This document shows positions 1-8,509 of a stretch of 56,290 bases of DNA, in pieces. The position numbers were made by a program, and so were the translations under genes. The first letter of the stretch is position 1. Each line of letters opens with the position of its first letter. This stretch comes from a virus. The stretch spans positions 1 to 56,290 of IMG/VR virus record IMGVR_UViG_3300020469_003527, one strand, 5' to 3'. The notes under the pieces were generated by a model that was not told the DNA's origin, did no database searches, and saw only the letters and a list, made by a program, of their open reading frames with translations.

Positions 1-380
1 TGCCAACGCCAGATATCATCAGCTTCTTCTACAGTACTACTTACGCTAAACTCTGCACCACTACCAAAATTAAAAAACTTGCAATAACCTTTTTCTGGAG
101 TTGCTATTCTTTTTAAGTTATAAAACATCAATAGATTATCTTTAAAAATGTTATTGTCTATAATGTTAGGAGTTTCTCGTCCTGCCGATGCACAATGCAT
201 AATTACATCAAAAGGGCCTTTTTCTATTGCATAGTAAGTTACAGCCATTGTTGATGTCAAATTTAATTCATCTCTGTTAGGACAAAACAATTCATACTTT
301 TTGTCTAGTTTAGATTTTATCTTCTTCTTTAAAAATTTTCCGACAAAACCTGTAGAGCCTGTTAATAACATTTTTTTCAT
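1..380 (-). CDS. NAD(P)-dependent extended-SDR sugar epimerase/reductase (3' end cut by window edge)
   Basis: The first 126 codons are visible and the gene runs off the left edge. The N-terminus has the Rossmann nucleotide-binding motif GSTGFVG, then a VIMHCAS strand and a FFNFGSGAEF segment, as in extended short-chain dehydrogenase/reductase sugar epimerases, dehydratases and reductases. The YxxxK catalytic pair lies beyond the edge, so the reaction is not defined. The stop of the next gene upstream (383-385) is two bases from this ATG, so the two are translationally linked. Beside an RfbH-type dehydrase and a YerE-like enzyme, a role as a nucleotide-sugar ketoreductase (YerF-like) is plausible but inferred. 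Confidence 0.8.
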   Translation of the reverse strand, partial: MKKMLLTGSTGFVGKFLKKKIKSKLDKKYELFCPNRDELNLTSTMAVTYYAIEKGPFDVIMHCASAGRETPNIIDNNIFKDNLLMFYNLKRIATPEKGYCKFFNFGSGAEFSVSSTVEEADDIWRW

Positions 381-382
381 AA

Positions 383-2146
383 TCAACCTCTAGCAAAATC
401 TACAAACTTATTATTTTCAACATATTCCTTATTTGTAATGTAAGGAAACTGGTCGTTGATTGGTCTGCCACCTTCTAACTTAGGCTCTATTAAAACTCTT
501 TCATCAATGACAAATTCGATTAGCAATCTTTTATTTTCACGCTTAAACATATTTTCATTAACTTGGTCAATTGATGTAACTCTTAAATAATCCATAGAAT
601 ACGCAGTAGCTATACCTGAAAGATTAGGTCTGCCTGGACCTTGACCATTTCCTGTAGCGTGATGTCTGCCTCCCATGTAAGTATTCTGAAATTGTCTTAT
701 CATACCTAAACCATGATTGTTAAATACAACGACAGTAATTCCTAAATCATACTCAAGCATTGTTTGTAATTCTTGGATATTCATTTGAATTCCGCCATCA
801 CCATTAAAACTAATTACTTGTCTATCAGGATTATTTAACTTCGCTCCTATAGATGCAGGCAAACTGTAGCCCATAGCATAATGACCTGATGATGTTGTAA
901 GAAGTTGATTTTTTCTTCTATTAAACATTTGATAAACCCATACATGATTAGCACCAGCATCAGCAAATAGCATAGCATCATCATCTATAATTTCATTCAT
1001 TTTTTGCACAACTTCGTAAGGATTTAAACTTTTATATTTTTTAGGTTCAGTAGAGATATCAACATTGTAATACTTTTCTTTCATCTCTTTTAAATAGCTT
1101 ACCCACTCTGAAGAGTATTCAGGCAATTTATAGTTCTCTAATACTTTAGGAAGATGAACTAAATCTAAAATCTCTCTTTTCCATTCGGAGTCATACTTTA
1201 CTAATTCTTCTCCATCAATATCAATAACCATAACTTTAGATTGAGGTGCAAATAGTTTAGGATTTCCAGATCGTTGCCTGTTGTCAAGTCTTGACCCTAA
1301 GACCAAAATATTACTCGCATTTTGAATAATATAATTTGCACCTCGATTACCATAAACTCCAAAATGCCCATAATAATTAGGTAGTGAATGTTCAAATGAA
1401 TTAAGTGCTGACCAACTTGAAACAAAAGGCACACAATTATCAATTAGCCATTCATTAAGTTGTTCTGAAACACCTGATAGTTCTACGCCTGCTCCATAAA
1501 CTACTAAAGGCCTTTCAGAGTCTTTAAAAAATTCAGATATGTTATTTCGTATTTCTTCAATTTTAATTGATGAAGATACTATCATTTTTACTTCTGGTAA
1601 CAGGAGTTCGCTGTTTTCCATTTCATCAGTCTGTACGTCCATAGGAATATCAATTAAAACAGGACCGCCTCTACCCTCAAATGCTTTTTCATAACATGTT
1701 TTTAATTCTTGTCTTAATTCTTCTCCATTCGTGACAGCTACAGCATAATTAGTAATCGGTTTAACCATACTAACTATATCCATTTGCTGAAAACCTGCTT
1801 GTCTTACTTTTGCTCCATTATATTGACCAACTTCTTTTCCATTTACTTGACCGCAAATGTGAAAACTAGGTATGCTATCAAAATATCCACAAGCGATACC
1901 TGTTACTAAATTAGATGCACCTGGACCACTTGTACAAAAAGTTGCTCCTATCTTTTTTCTATTAGTGGTTCTCCAAACAGCATCAGCGGCCATAGCCGCC
2001 CCTTGTTCATGTTGAAAGCATGTATAATTTATATTTTCTTTTGCAATCGCATCTACCATAAAAGAACATGCACCACCTTGTACTAAAAAAACATTATCTA
2101 CTTCAATAGCTTTTAAAAATTTAGCTATGTATTCTTTACCTTTCAT
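383..2146 (-). CDS. Thiamine-diphosphate enzyme of the acetolactate synthase family, YerE-like candidate
   Basis: A full-length 587-residue ThDP enzyme with the three acetolactate-synthase-type domains. Glu47 in FQHEQGAA is the conserved ThDP-activating glutamate. The C-terminal ThDP/Mg motif is GDGG at 449-452, followed by NN at 476-477. A Shine-Dalgarno AAAGGCGG precedes the ATG. Acetolactate synthase would normally sit with branched-chain amino acid genes. Here the neighbours are an RfbH-type dehydrase (22 bases upstream) and an SDR enzyme. Known family chemistry: YerE is an acetolactate-synthase homologue that adds the two-carbon unit of pyruvate to C4 of a CDP-3,6-dideoxy-4-ketohexose in yersiniose synthesis. 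A YerE-like role is the better inference; true acetolactate synthase or another ThDP ligase remains possible. Confidence 0.8.
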   Translation of the reverse strand: MKGKEYIAKFLKAIEVDNVFLVQGGACSFMVDAIAKENINYTCFQHEQGAAMAADAVWRTTNRKKIGATFCTSGPGASNLVTGIACGYFDSIPSFHICGQVNGKEVGQYNGAKVRQAGFQQMDIVSMVKPITNYAVAVTNGEELRQELKTCYEKAFEGRGGPVLIDIPMDVQTDEMENSELLLPEVKMIVSSSIKIEEIRNNISEFFKDSERPLVVYGAGVELSGVSEQLNEWLIDNCVPFVSSWSALNSFEHSLPNYYGHFGVYGNRGANYIIQNASNILVLGSRLDNRQRSGNPKLFAPQSKVMVIDIDGEELVKYDSEWKREILDLVHLPKVLENYKLPEYSSEWVSYLKEMKEKYYNVDISTEPKKYKSLNPYEVVQKMNEIIDDDAMLFADAGANHVWVYQMFNRRKNQLLTTSSGHYAMGYSLPASIGAKLNNPDRQVISFNGDGGIQMNIQELQTMLEYDLGITVVVFNNHGLGMIRQFQNTYMGGRHHATGNGQGPGRPNLSGIATAYSMDYLRVTSIDQVNENMFKRENKRLLIEFVIDERVLIEPKLEGGRPINDQFPYITNKEYVENNKFVDFARG

Positions 2147-2168
2147 ATCGCCGCCTTTCTATTAATAA

Positions 2169-3473
2169 TCAAGTCATAAACTTTTGTAAAACATATCCTA
2201 TATATTCTATTTGCTCTGGTGTAATTACAGGACTTGTACCATGAAAGTATGTATGTGTCATGGTGTACGTTGCTACAGGAAAATTGTTCTTAGCATCTTC
2301 AGGATTCATTAAATGCGAATACGCAGGCTGTAGCATTATATTACCTGCAAAATAAGGTCTTGTTTGAATCTTATGGTCTTCAAAGTAATTTACTAAATCA
2401 GTTCTAGTAAATGGAGCATCTTCACGAATCGTTATAGGAAAAGCAAACCACGATGGATTTGACAAGGCTCTCGGTCTAGGCAAATGGAAAAATTGTTCAT
2501 ACTTTTCATACATCGAGAAAAGAAGTCGATAATTTCTTCGTCTGAGTTCGTGAATTTTATCGAGCCTTTCCAATTGCACTAGACCAATCGCACCCTGTAA
2601 ATCTATAGGTTTTAAATTATAACCTATTTCATCGTAAACATACTTATGATCGAATACTTCTCCTGTCATTGTGGGAATCCATTCTGAAAATCTTTTTTTG
2701 CATGTTCCATTTTTTAGCACGTTAGCTTTTGGTCCTACACAATAACACCCTCTTCCCCATTCTCTAAATGACCTAACAACAATTTCTAATTGTTCAGATT
2801 CGCACGTTACAAATCCACCTTCACCCATAGTCATATGATGAGCAGGATAAAAAGAACATGATGCCATAGAACCAAAACTTCCTAATGATTTACCATCATA
2901 AGTTGACCCTAAGGCATCACAACAATCTTCTAATAAAACTAAATCGTATTTCTTTACTAGTGCCATTACATCATTCATGTTCGGAGGATTGCCTAATACA
3001 TGAGCGAATGTAATAACTTTAATATCATGTTCTTTAATTAAATCTTCAGCTTTAGTTAAATCTAAATTTAGAGTTTCTAATTCAATATCTAAAAACACAG
3101 GCTCAAATCCTACTTGAATTGTAGGATTAAGTGTTGTTGGAAAACCTGCAATCGGCATAAGAACTTTTGTGCCTTTTGGAAAGTTCGTGTATCGTTTTGA
3201 TGTTAACGCTGACATCATTAGTAAGTTTGAACTTGACCCAGAGTTTGTTAAAACTCCATGTTTTCTTTCCATTTGTTTTGGGAATTTGCTTTCAAATCTT
3301 ATACACGCTTTACCCATGACAAGCCAACCATCTAACAAAGATTCAATTGCCGCCATGTACTCTTCTTCAAAAAAGTATGGTCCTGCGTAGTGAACTAAAT
3401 CTTCACCAGCTTTCCATTCATGATTTTTCTTTAATATATTTTTTCTTACTATATCTAATAAATTTGAATTCAT
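2169..3473 (-). CDS. rfbH: RfbH/E1-type CDP-4-keto-6-deoxyglucose 3-dehydrase (PMP and [2Fe-2S])
   Basis: A 434-residue DegT/DnrJ/EryC1/StrS-fold protein, the usual length of RfbH (E1, AscC). The PLP lysine of the aminotransferases is replaced by His212 in SFYPAHHMTMGEGG, the hallmark of the 3-dehydrases that use free PMP. The cysteines expected to hold the [2Fe-2S] cluster are present: Cys185, Cys243, Cys245 and Cys258, with a longer last spacer than I recall for bacterial E1. Family role: C3 dehydration of CDP-4-keto-6-deoxyglucose with an E3-type reductase on the way to 3,6-dideoxyhexoses (abequose, tyvelose, ascarylose, yersiniose). No E3 gene, cytidylyltransferase or 4,6-dehydratase is visible here; they may lie left of the window or come from the host. 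Confidence 0.9.
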   Translation of the reverse strand: MNSNLLDIVRKNILKKNHEWKAGEDLVHYAGPYFFEEEYMAAIESLLDGWLVMGKACIRFESKFPKQMERKHGVLTNSGSSSNLLMMSALTSKRYTNFPKGTKVLMPIAGFPTTLNPTIQVGFEPVFLDIELETLNLDLTKAEDLIKEHDIKVITFAHVLGNPPNMNDVMALVKKYDLVLLEDCCDALGSTYDGKSLGSFGSMASCSFYPAHHMTMGEGGFVTCESEQLEIVVRSFREWGRGCYCVGPKANVLKNGTCKKRFSEWIPTMTGEVFDHKYVYDEIGYNLKPIDLQGAIGLVQLERLDKIHELRRRNYRLLFSMYEKYEQFFHLPRPRALSNPSWFAFPITIREDAPFTRTDLVNYFEDHKIQTRPYFAGNIMLQPAYSHLMNPEDAKNNFPVATYTMTHTYFHGTSPVITPEQIEYIGYVLQKFMT

Positions 3474-4264
3474 TAAAAATATCCTATATTATCTCTTGGA
3501 AACCAAACATCACCATGTCCATGTGGAGTTGTCATGTACTCTGACTGATAATCTTTTCTTATCTCATATCTTAAATCTTTACCAAGACCTATAGCTATTG
3601 CTAGAGCAGAACTTTGATTACCTAAAAACATCTCACACCCATTTATGTATCTCGCTAATTCTAATAAATCATTTGTTCTTTGATATCTTATATCACATTT
3701 AAATTCATCACAGAAATCTGTATGTTCTTGTTCTGTTCCTACAAAAAAACAATCATCAGATATAAACTTTTCATAAACTTTTTTAGAATCTCCTGTTTCT
3801 CCATGATGATGCCTAGAGGTTCTGTTTATACAAATTTTTTCAGGCTGATAGATAGGATCAATATTGTTTAACCATGGAAGTCTAATCAAAGCATTGCTGA
3901 TTTTTTCATCATGTATATTTAAGTTTTGAGTAAGAGCATAACATTCTGTTTGATTACCTCTCCATCTATCTCCCATTAAATGAAATCTATAATGATTTTC
4001 AAAATCAACGTCAATAGACTGGTCTTTATAAACATCAACATCATGGAGATAATCTTGTGCTTTTAATAAAGGTACTAACATGTCATAATCTTTTTGTGTA
4101 TATCTTCCTGTTCCAGGACCTGCATCAGTCCAGCGTAAAACTTCTTTACAAAAATAATTTAAGTAGTTCAACTTTATGTACATGTTACCGCCACCTAAAA
4201 GTTTGACTACACAAAGACTATAAATTGTATCACCGAATGTTCCAAAATGAGAAAAATTTTTCAT
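3473..4264 (-). CDS. Putative GT-B-like glycosyltransferase (GT9/heptosyltransferase-like)
   Basis: 263 residues. The C-terminal half has the pattern of the nucleotide-sugar-binding lobe of GT-B enzymes: a FFVGTEQEH strand, then a segment around GCEMFLGNQSSALAIAIGLGK resembling the ADP-heptose transferase site where an Asn/Gln-Ser turn precedes a helix. The N-terminal FGTFGDTIYSL loop resembles the GDxI turn of the same family. The stop overlaps the start of rfbH, so it is cotranscribed with the sugar module. Donor and acceptor are unknown. A non-catalytic sugar-binding protein is possible. Confidence 0.55.
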   Translation of the reverse strand: MKNFSHFGTFGDTIYSLCVVKLLGGGNMYIKLNYLNYFCKEVLRWTDAGPGTGRYTQKDYDMLVPLLKAQDYLHDVDVYKDQSIDVDFENHYRFHLMGDRWRGNQTECYALTQNLNIHDEKISNALIRLPWLNNIDPIYQPEKICINRTSRHHHGETGDSKKVYEKFISDDCFFVGTEQEHTDFCDEFKCDIRYQRTNDLLELARYINGCEMFLGNQSSALAIAIGLGKDLRYEIRKDYQSEYMTTPHGHGDVWFPRDNIGYF

Positions 4265-4265
4265 T

Positions 4266-4331
4266 TTACCAAAGGGCTACTAAAAATACAAGTGCTATAG
4301 ACATTAAAAATATATAAAGATAAATTTTCAT
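4266..4331 (-). CDS. Possible 21-residue membrane peptide
   Basis: A short ORF exactly filling the gap between two glycosyltransferase-like genes. It encodes a peptide starting MKIYLYIFLMSIALVF and ending in LVALW, almost entirely a single membrane-spanning helix. Its ATG abuts the stop of the upstream gene (stop 4332-4334). Placement and hydrophobicity are suggestive, but AT-rich DNA readily encodes such peptides, so this is tentative. Confidence 0.35.
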   Translation of the reverse strand: MKIYLYIFLMSIALVFLVALW

Positions 4332-4994
4332 TTATTCCACCATAAATTTTTTGTACTCATGATAAAGGGCAATTCTACTTTCTAAATTTATTCCTGGCCA
4401 ATGAATTAGAAAATCACCGTGCTTCCAATTTCCATCATGCCCTAATTTATCAACGTGAGGAGGAGGGCAATCAGGATATAAATTATAATTATAAGAATTA
4501 AATGTTCTCTGAGGAACATATCTCATGATAGGAGAATATTGAGTAGCGTGGTCAATCATTGCTTGTTGTTCTGCCCAATTGTCATTTTTGTATTTGTCTA
4601 GTTGGTCGCAAATAAAATTTATATAGTTTACGCCTGCTTCAGAATTTTTTATCAAAAAACTATCAGCATTTATATCTCTATAATCTTTAGATATAATCAA
4701 GTGTGCGTTTTCATCAGCATGTTCTTTAATGATATCTTCAAGTTTGATTGTCATGTTTGTTATCATTGAATCACAACCAGTAAACCATACCCAATCAATA
4801 TCTGAATGTGCAGTAAATATTTCTAAGATATAAAATAGTTTTTTAAATCCATGGGGAACATCATCATTAGCATATATCTTACAAAGTGGCTCATAGCCAT
4901 GTCTTTGTGCGTATACTCTTTTATTATCTGTCCATGTGTGATTACCTAACTCACAATAACTATAGTCATAAGAATTAGCAATACCAATTTTCAT
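4332..4994 (-). CDS. Galactosyltransferase of the GMA12/MNN10 (GT34) type
   Basis: 220 residues with the layout of small GT34-like glycosyltransferases. WVWFTGCDSMITNM stands where the WxWWLDxDxxI metal/nucleotide-sugar motif sits in GMA12/MNN10 proteins. DYRDINADSFLIKNSE matches the later DxxxLNxGSFLIRNS motif. A C-terminal HWPGIN segment carries the expected conserved His. The residues between Cys and Asp in the DxD-like motif deviate from consensus. It probably adds a hexose to a surface polysaccharide or virion glycan; donor and acceptor cannot be told from sequence. Its start is two bases from the stop of the methyltransferase upstream, consistent with one operon. Confidence 0.7.
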   Translation of the reverse strand: MKIGIANSYDYSYCELGNHTWTDNKRVYAQRHGYEPLCKIYANDDVPHGFKKLFYILEIFTAHSDIDWVWFTGCDSMITNMTIKLEDIIKEHADENAHLIISKDYRDINADSFLIKNSEAGVNYINFICDQLDKYKNDNWAEQQAMIDHATQYSPIMRYVPQRTFNSYNYNLYPDCPPPHVDKLGHDGNWKHGDFLIHWPGINLESRIALYHEYKKFMVE

Positions 4995-4995
4995 A

Positions 4996-5580
4996 TTAAA
5001 CCTTTTGTAAAATTATCTCAATTGCACAGTCTCCGAAAGAATGATATGTTTGATCAAATCTTTCACGACCATATCTGAATGTTGCATCTAATAACTCTAT
5101 CTTACATATTTTAATATTTTCTTGTGTAGAAAGCAAGTCAAAAACATTAATTGATGAGTTTTTATTCCATGATTCTTTTTTATTGATTGTGAATGTGCAT
5201 TTGTGGTCGCCATTAAATGTGCTAGGAAAAACTCCTTGTTCATATAAATCTTCATCAGGAATTACAATAACTAAATGTCCATTCTTTTTTGTAACTCTTA
5301 TCCAATTTTTTAATCCTGTATGAGCATCATGCAAATGCTCTAAACAATGACTTGAATGAACAAAATCGTAAGACTCGTCTTTTGCTGTTTTCATAAATTG
5401 TGCATCACCATCAGGCAAATCCCATGATTTGATAGAACTTATCATAGGAAAAAATTCTTTATACTTGTCTAGGGAATCTTCGCCTGACCCAATATCTATA
5501 CCGTCACCTACAAAATATCTAGTCGCAAATCTGTGGTCATGAAATCGTCTTAATACACATTTACCAGTTTCATCTGACAT
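4996..5580 (-). CDS. SAM-dependent class I methyltransferase
   Basis: About 194 residues when started at the ATG at 5580, chosen because GGAGA precedes it. An upstream in-frame ATG at 5619 lies inside the previous gene and has no such site. The SAM-binding motif I is GDGIDIGSGEDSL. A VHSSHCLEHLHD segment and a GHLVIVIPDEDLYEQG strand follow, the layout of Methyltransf_11-type enzymes. No nucleic-acid recognition domain is visible. With sugar genes on one side, a sugar O- or C-methyltransferase is a reasonable guess, but the substrate is unknown. Confidence 0.8.
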   Translation of the reverse strand: MSDETGKCVLRRFHDHRFATRYFVGDGIDIGSGEDSLDKYKEFFPMISSIKSWDLPDGDAQFMKTAKDESYDFVHSSHCLEHLHDAHTGLKNWIRVTKKNGHLVIVIPDEDLYEQGVFPSTFNGDHKCTFTINKKESWNKNSSINVFDLLSTQENIKICKIELLDATFRYGRERFDQTYHSFGDCAIEIILQKV

Positions 5581-5590
5581 ACTATCTCCA

Positions 5591-6271
5591 TTATGTTTTT
5601 TGTAAATATAACTCGTCAAATAACTTTCTATAAGATATAAAGTCTTTTATATAATCATCTCTCTTTTTTGTGAAAACTTGTGCATTGCCTTCTTGTACTG
5701 CAATTATTATAACTAATTCCGTAATTGGAATCTTTGTAATCTCCTCATACATTACAGCATAGGCTGAACATTGCATGAAATAATTTTGAATCCAATGTTC
5801 TTTCTTTTCTTTTGTTGAAGTTTTAAAATCAATAACTGAAAGTTTATTATCATACTCTGCAATACAATCAACTCTGCCTGCAACTCTCAAATGATGAGAA
5901 TAAAGAGGAACTTCAAGTGCATGTATGTTAGTAATTTTGTTATCTAGTATAGATTTAATTTTGTAAAACATACCTAAATCATTTACATTACAACCTTGTT
6001 TATAATACATTTCATTGTTTAGATATTTTTCACAAAGGTTATGCACTCTAGTTCCTCTTGCAGATGCTTGAGTAGAAATTTTATTAGCTTTTTCTTCGCC
6101 AACTCTTTTACGCCAGTCCATTATAGCTTTTTTACTATGCAATCCTGTAACTGTAGTAACTGATGGATATTTTTCACCCATAGGAGTGACGTAATATCTT
6201 TTATCATTTACAATTTCTGACTCTAAATCATCATATTCTAAGTCAACTCCTACATGATAAAAATTTTGCAT
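5591..6271 (-). CDS. PD-(D/E)XK exonuclease, RecB/MGME1-like
   Basis: 226 residues. The nuclease core is visible in order: ASARGTRVHNLCEKYL (the GxxxH-type helix of RecB-like nucleases), LEVPLYSHHLRVAGRVDCIA (the catalytic Asp of the PD motif) and LSVIDFKTSTKEK (the D/E-x-K motif), then a QCSAYAVMYEE helix matching the RecB-family QxxxY motif. This is the single-domain exonuclease found in T4-like marine phages and related to mitochondrial MGME1. Its likely role is processing DNA ends during replication, recombination or host DNA breakdown. It lies just upstream of the methyltransferase and four bases after phoH. Confidence 0.8.
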   Translation of the reverse strand: MQNFYHVGVDLEYDDLESEIVNDKRYYVTPMGEKYPSVTTVTGLHSKKAIMDWRKRVGEEKANKISTQASARGTRVHNLCEKYLNNEMYYKQGCNVNDLGMFYKIKSILDNKITNIHALEVPLYSHHLRVAGRVDCIAEYDNKLSVIDFKTSTKEKKEHWIQNYFMQCSAYAVMYEEITKIPITELVIIIAVQEGNAQVFTKKRDDYIKDFISYRKLFDELYLQKT

Positions 6272-6274
6272 AAT

Positions 6275-7066
6275 TTATATTATTCCTTGTTCTAGTTTAC
6301 TTAGTATATATTCCTTTACAAGTTCACTTCTCACTATATCTTCTTTATTAAATTCAACACAACTAAATGATTGCATGGAATTTAAAACTTTCATGAATAA
6401 AAGAAGTCCTTCTTTTTCACTTTGTCTATATAAATCGCTTTGTCTAAAATCACCGCAAAATAAAACTTTACAGTTTTCTCCTAGTCTTGTAATAACAGAA
6501 TCTAATTCGTGATATGACATATTTTGGCATTCATCAACTACTACAATAGTATCTTGCAAAGTTAATCCTCTAATGAAAGATGTGGTTACAAATTCTATTA
6601 CCCCTTGTTTTTTTAAAAAATCGTAAACATCTTTTTTAGGATAAAATAATTCATTAATTATAGAAACATAAGGTTGCTCGTAAACTCTAGCCTTCTCTAT
6701 ATTATCTCCTGGTAAAAATCCCATATCTCTTGTGGGAACTACGCTTCTCACAATAGTTACTTTTTCTTTTATAGAATTGCTATTTAATATTTCATCAAGG
6801 GCTAGGTATAACGATATAAATGTTTTACCTGTTCCTGCTAAACCATGAAGTAAGATATTTTTATCTTTATCAAAATAATCAAATGCCCTCTGTTGATTTA
6901 ATGTAATAGGATTTGTGCGTTTAGGCGAAAGATTTTTCAATTGATTTTTTGTTTGATTTTCTTTTTGTATTTTTCTTCTTTCACGTTTGGTCATCTTTAT
7001 TACGTTTGAAAATCTGTGGTCATGCTGTGGATAATCCTCAAGAGTGGTATCAAAATGAGTTGTCAT
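6275..7066 (-). CDS. phoH: PhoH-like P-loop ATPase
   Basis: 263 residues with a basic, disordered N-terminus of about 50 residues followed by a PhoH domain. Visible motifs are NPITLNQQRAFDY (Q motif), Walker A HGLAGTGKTF, a conserved PTRDMGFLPGD segment and Walker B VVVDECQNM. phoH is among the commonest genes of marine phages. Its biochemical role is unsettled (ATPase/RNA helicase-like), and despite the name no phosphate-stress link can be shown here. Confidence 0.93.
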   Translation of the reverse strand: MTTHFDTTLEDYPQHDHRFSNVIKMTKRERRKIQKENQTKNQLKNLSPKRTNPITLNQQRAFDYFDKDKNILLHGLAGTGKTFISLYLALDEILNSNSIKEKVTIVRSVVPTRDMGFLPGDNIEKARVYEQPYVSIINELFYPKKDVYDFLKKQGVIEFVTTSFIRGLTLQDTIVVVDECQNMSYHELDSVITRLGENCKVLFCGDFRQSDLYRQSEKEGLLLFMKVLNSMQSFSCVEFNKEDIVRSELVKEYILSKLEQGII

Positions 7067-7093
7067 ATCACTCCTTTGCGAATAGGTTGATGT

Positions 7094-7330
7094 TTACCAA
7101 GTGTTGATAGTCGATTTAGGGTGAGCCTCTTTTGCTTTTTGAAGTACTTCTTTGAATCCAGCATCAGGCTTTTTTATTCCTAATCTAATCGGGTCACCTA
7201 GACTTGGCGCCGTTATAATCACGGGTTCATATAAAGGATTTTTTTTGAGAAAATTATCCCTCTCACTAATTTTCATTACTTTTTCTATGATTTCGTTTGT
7301 TTCGATATTCTTAAAATTATATGTAGGCAT
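7094..7330 (-). CDS. Small conserved phage protein, FmdB-like N-terminus without zinc ligands
   Basis: 78 residues beginning MPTYNFKNIETNEIIEK, resembling the start of FmdB-type zinc-ribbon proteins (MPxYxYxC...) and of a small protein recurrent in marine T4-like phages. There are no cysteines, so no zinc ribbon is formed. The C-terminal half is basic and rich in Lys, Gly and Pro. It overlaps the end of the next gene upstream by 14 bases. Function unknown. Confidence 0.7.
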   Translation of the reverse strand: MPTYNFKNIETNEIIEKVMKISERDNFLKKNPLYEPVIITAPSLGDPIRLGIKKPDAGFKEVLQKAKEAHPKSTINTW

Positions 7331-7895
7331 TGGCTGTATTTAGTTGTTTAACACCTTCTGTATACCATTTAGGTGCGTTTCCATTCTTCCATTTCGCAAA
7401 ATAGTTCTTTTCATGTATATAGTAGTTTTTGTAAGATTGTATCACATTATTTTGAACTTTATGCTCTTCAGGCATTGCAGGAGGAGGCGGAGAAAATAAT
7501 TTATCAATAGAAGAATTAGGAGGATTCTTTAACGCTTTTTCTAAACCGCTTGAACGAATTAAATGTATTTTTCCATATCTATTGGTATACTCGGTAAGAC
7601 AAGCAGTAAGAAGATTATGTAGCCAAGTGTAGTGCTGTGTTGATAGTCGTACCCACACCGCACTAGGGTGGTTAATATGACCTGCTTTATAAAGAATATT
7701 TTCTCTTTCATCTGTAAGTCTCCATCTTTTGATTTTCCTGCCGTTTTTAGAAAGGTCTGTATACTCAACTCCATCTTGCATTCTATGGGCAGTTGATAAC
7801 AACTGAGCATATTCGATAACCATTTTAACTACATGTTTATCACATGTCATTTCAGCACATTTTTTTACATCGTGGTCTAAATAAAATATATTCAT
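7317..7895 (-). CDS. Conserved phage protein of unknown function (possibly DNA-glycosylase-like)
   Basis: 192 residues starting MNIFYLDHDVKKCAEMTCD, a protein recurrent in marine T4-like phages. The N-terminal CDKHVVKMVIEYAQLLSTAHR helix and a later HPSAVWVRLSTQHYTWLHN segment faintly recall the pyrimidine-dimer glycosylase fold (Pyr_excise), but no catalytic N-terminal Thr/Glu pair is recognisable. I leave the function open. Confidence 0.65.
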   Translation of the reverse strand: MNIFYLDHDVKKCAEMTCDKHVVKMVIEYAQLLSTAHRMQDGVEYTDLSKNGRKIKRWRLTDERENILYKAGHINHPSAVWVRLSTQHYTWLHNLLTACLTEYTNRYGKIHLIRSSGLEKALKNPPNSSIDKLFSPPPPAMPEEHKVQNNVIQSYKNYYIHEKNYFAKWKNGNAPKWYTEGVKQLNTANAYI

Positions 7896-8104
7896 TTTTT
7901 ACCCCATAGAAAAGATACATATACTGTAGCAAAAATTACTAAGAATGTCAAAAACTCGTCTAAAGCACTAACATTTTCTTTGACAAATTCTCCAAAGACA
8001 GCAATTGTAAAAAGAGCAGTTAAATAGGAACAAAGCATAACTAAAATCGAATGTCTTAAAATACCTCCTACAAGACCTCCCAAAAAAATTATGTAATCTT
8101 TCAT
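7892..8104 (-). CDS. Small two-helix membrane protein
   Basis: 70 residues from the ATG at 8104, which overlaps the upstream stop as TAATG; a GTG three codons earlier is an alternative. Two hydrophobic segments, around residues 7-30 and 48-64, end in a basic tail WGKK. The size and shape resemble phage holins, but nothing specific supports that. It sits in a run of small genes with ATGA/TAATG overlaps. Confidence 0.55.
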   Translation of the reverse strand: MKDYIIFLGGLVGGILRHSILVMLCSYLTALFTIAVFGEFVKENVSALDEFLTFLVIFATVYVSFLWGKK

Positions 8105-8298
8105 TACTTCCACAATCCTTTTTCTTTTTCTTCAGCAAGAGTATTTACAATTTGCCCAAAAACTTTTTTAGAATTATCTTCAATTTGAATTTGATGGTCA
8201 ATTACTTCTTTTATCTCCCTAACAAAACCTTCTGTTATAGGACTTCCATGTCTTATAGAAGAATCAAGATAAGTTGAAATTGTTTCTAACTTCATCAT
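8104..8298 (-). CDS. Hypothetical small phage protein
   Basis: About 64 residues from the ATG at 8298, chosen because GGAGG lies seven bases upstream; an in-frame GTG at 8304 is less likely. Predicted mostly helical and acidic, with VREIKEVIDHQIQIEDNSKK in the middle. No recognisable domain. Its stop overlaps the next start (TAATG). Confidence 0.55.
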   Translation of the reverse strand: MMKLETISTYLDSSIRHGSPITEGFVREIKEVIDHQIQIEDNSKKVFGQIVNTLAEEKEKGLWK

Positions 8299-8300
8299 AG

Positions 8301-8507
8301 TCACGCCTCCATTCTTGTTAGTTTACCTAAGACGTACCAATCACTATGATAGCTTCTTGTGATTTTACCTTTCTTAGTCTTTCTAATACATTCAGACGCC
8401 AACTCATGACCTGTATACTGCTCTAAATATTTTATGGCTTCATCTTCATGTCTAAAAATTTTCATGCCAGTATTGTTCAGCATGTTAGGCTTCGCTTTAA
8501 AATACAT
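8301..8507 (-). CDS. Hypothetical small phage protein
   Basis: About 68 residues from the ATG at 8507 (GGAGAAC upstream); an in-frame TTG at 8513 is an alternative. The protein is basic, with a MKIFRHEDEAIKYLEQY helix and a KGKITRSYHSDWYVLGKL strand pair. Similar short proteins of the form 'modify a loop, then W-x-V' occur in phages without known function. Confidence 0.55.
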   Translation of the reverse strand: MYFKAKPNMLNNTGMKIFRHEDEAIKYLEQYTGHELASECIRKTKKGKITRSYHSDWYVLGKLTRMEA

Positions 8508-8509
8508 AA

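Noticed and set aside
383-2146. Acetolactate synthase for branched-chain amino acid synthesis
   Set aside because: No regulatory subunit or ilv/leu genes nearby; the neighbours are sugar enzymes. Not excluded, but less likely.
7892-8104. Assigning this two-helix membrane protein as the holin
   Set aside because: Only size and hydrophobicity support it; it is far from the endolysin and spanin genes, and several other membrane proteins fit equally.
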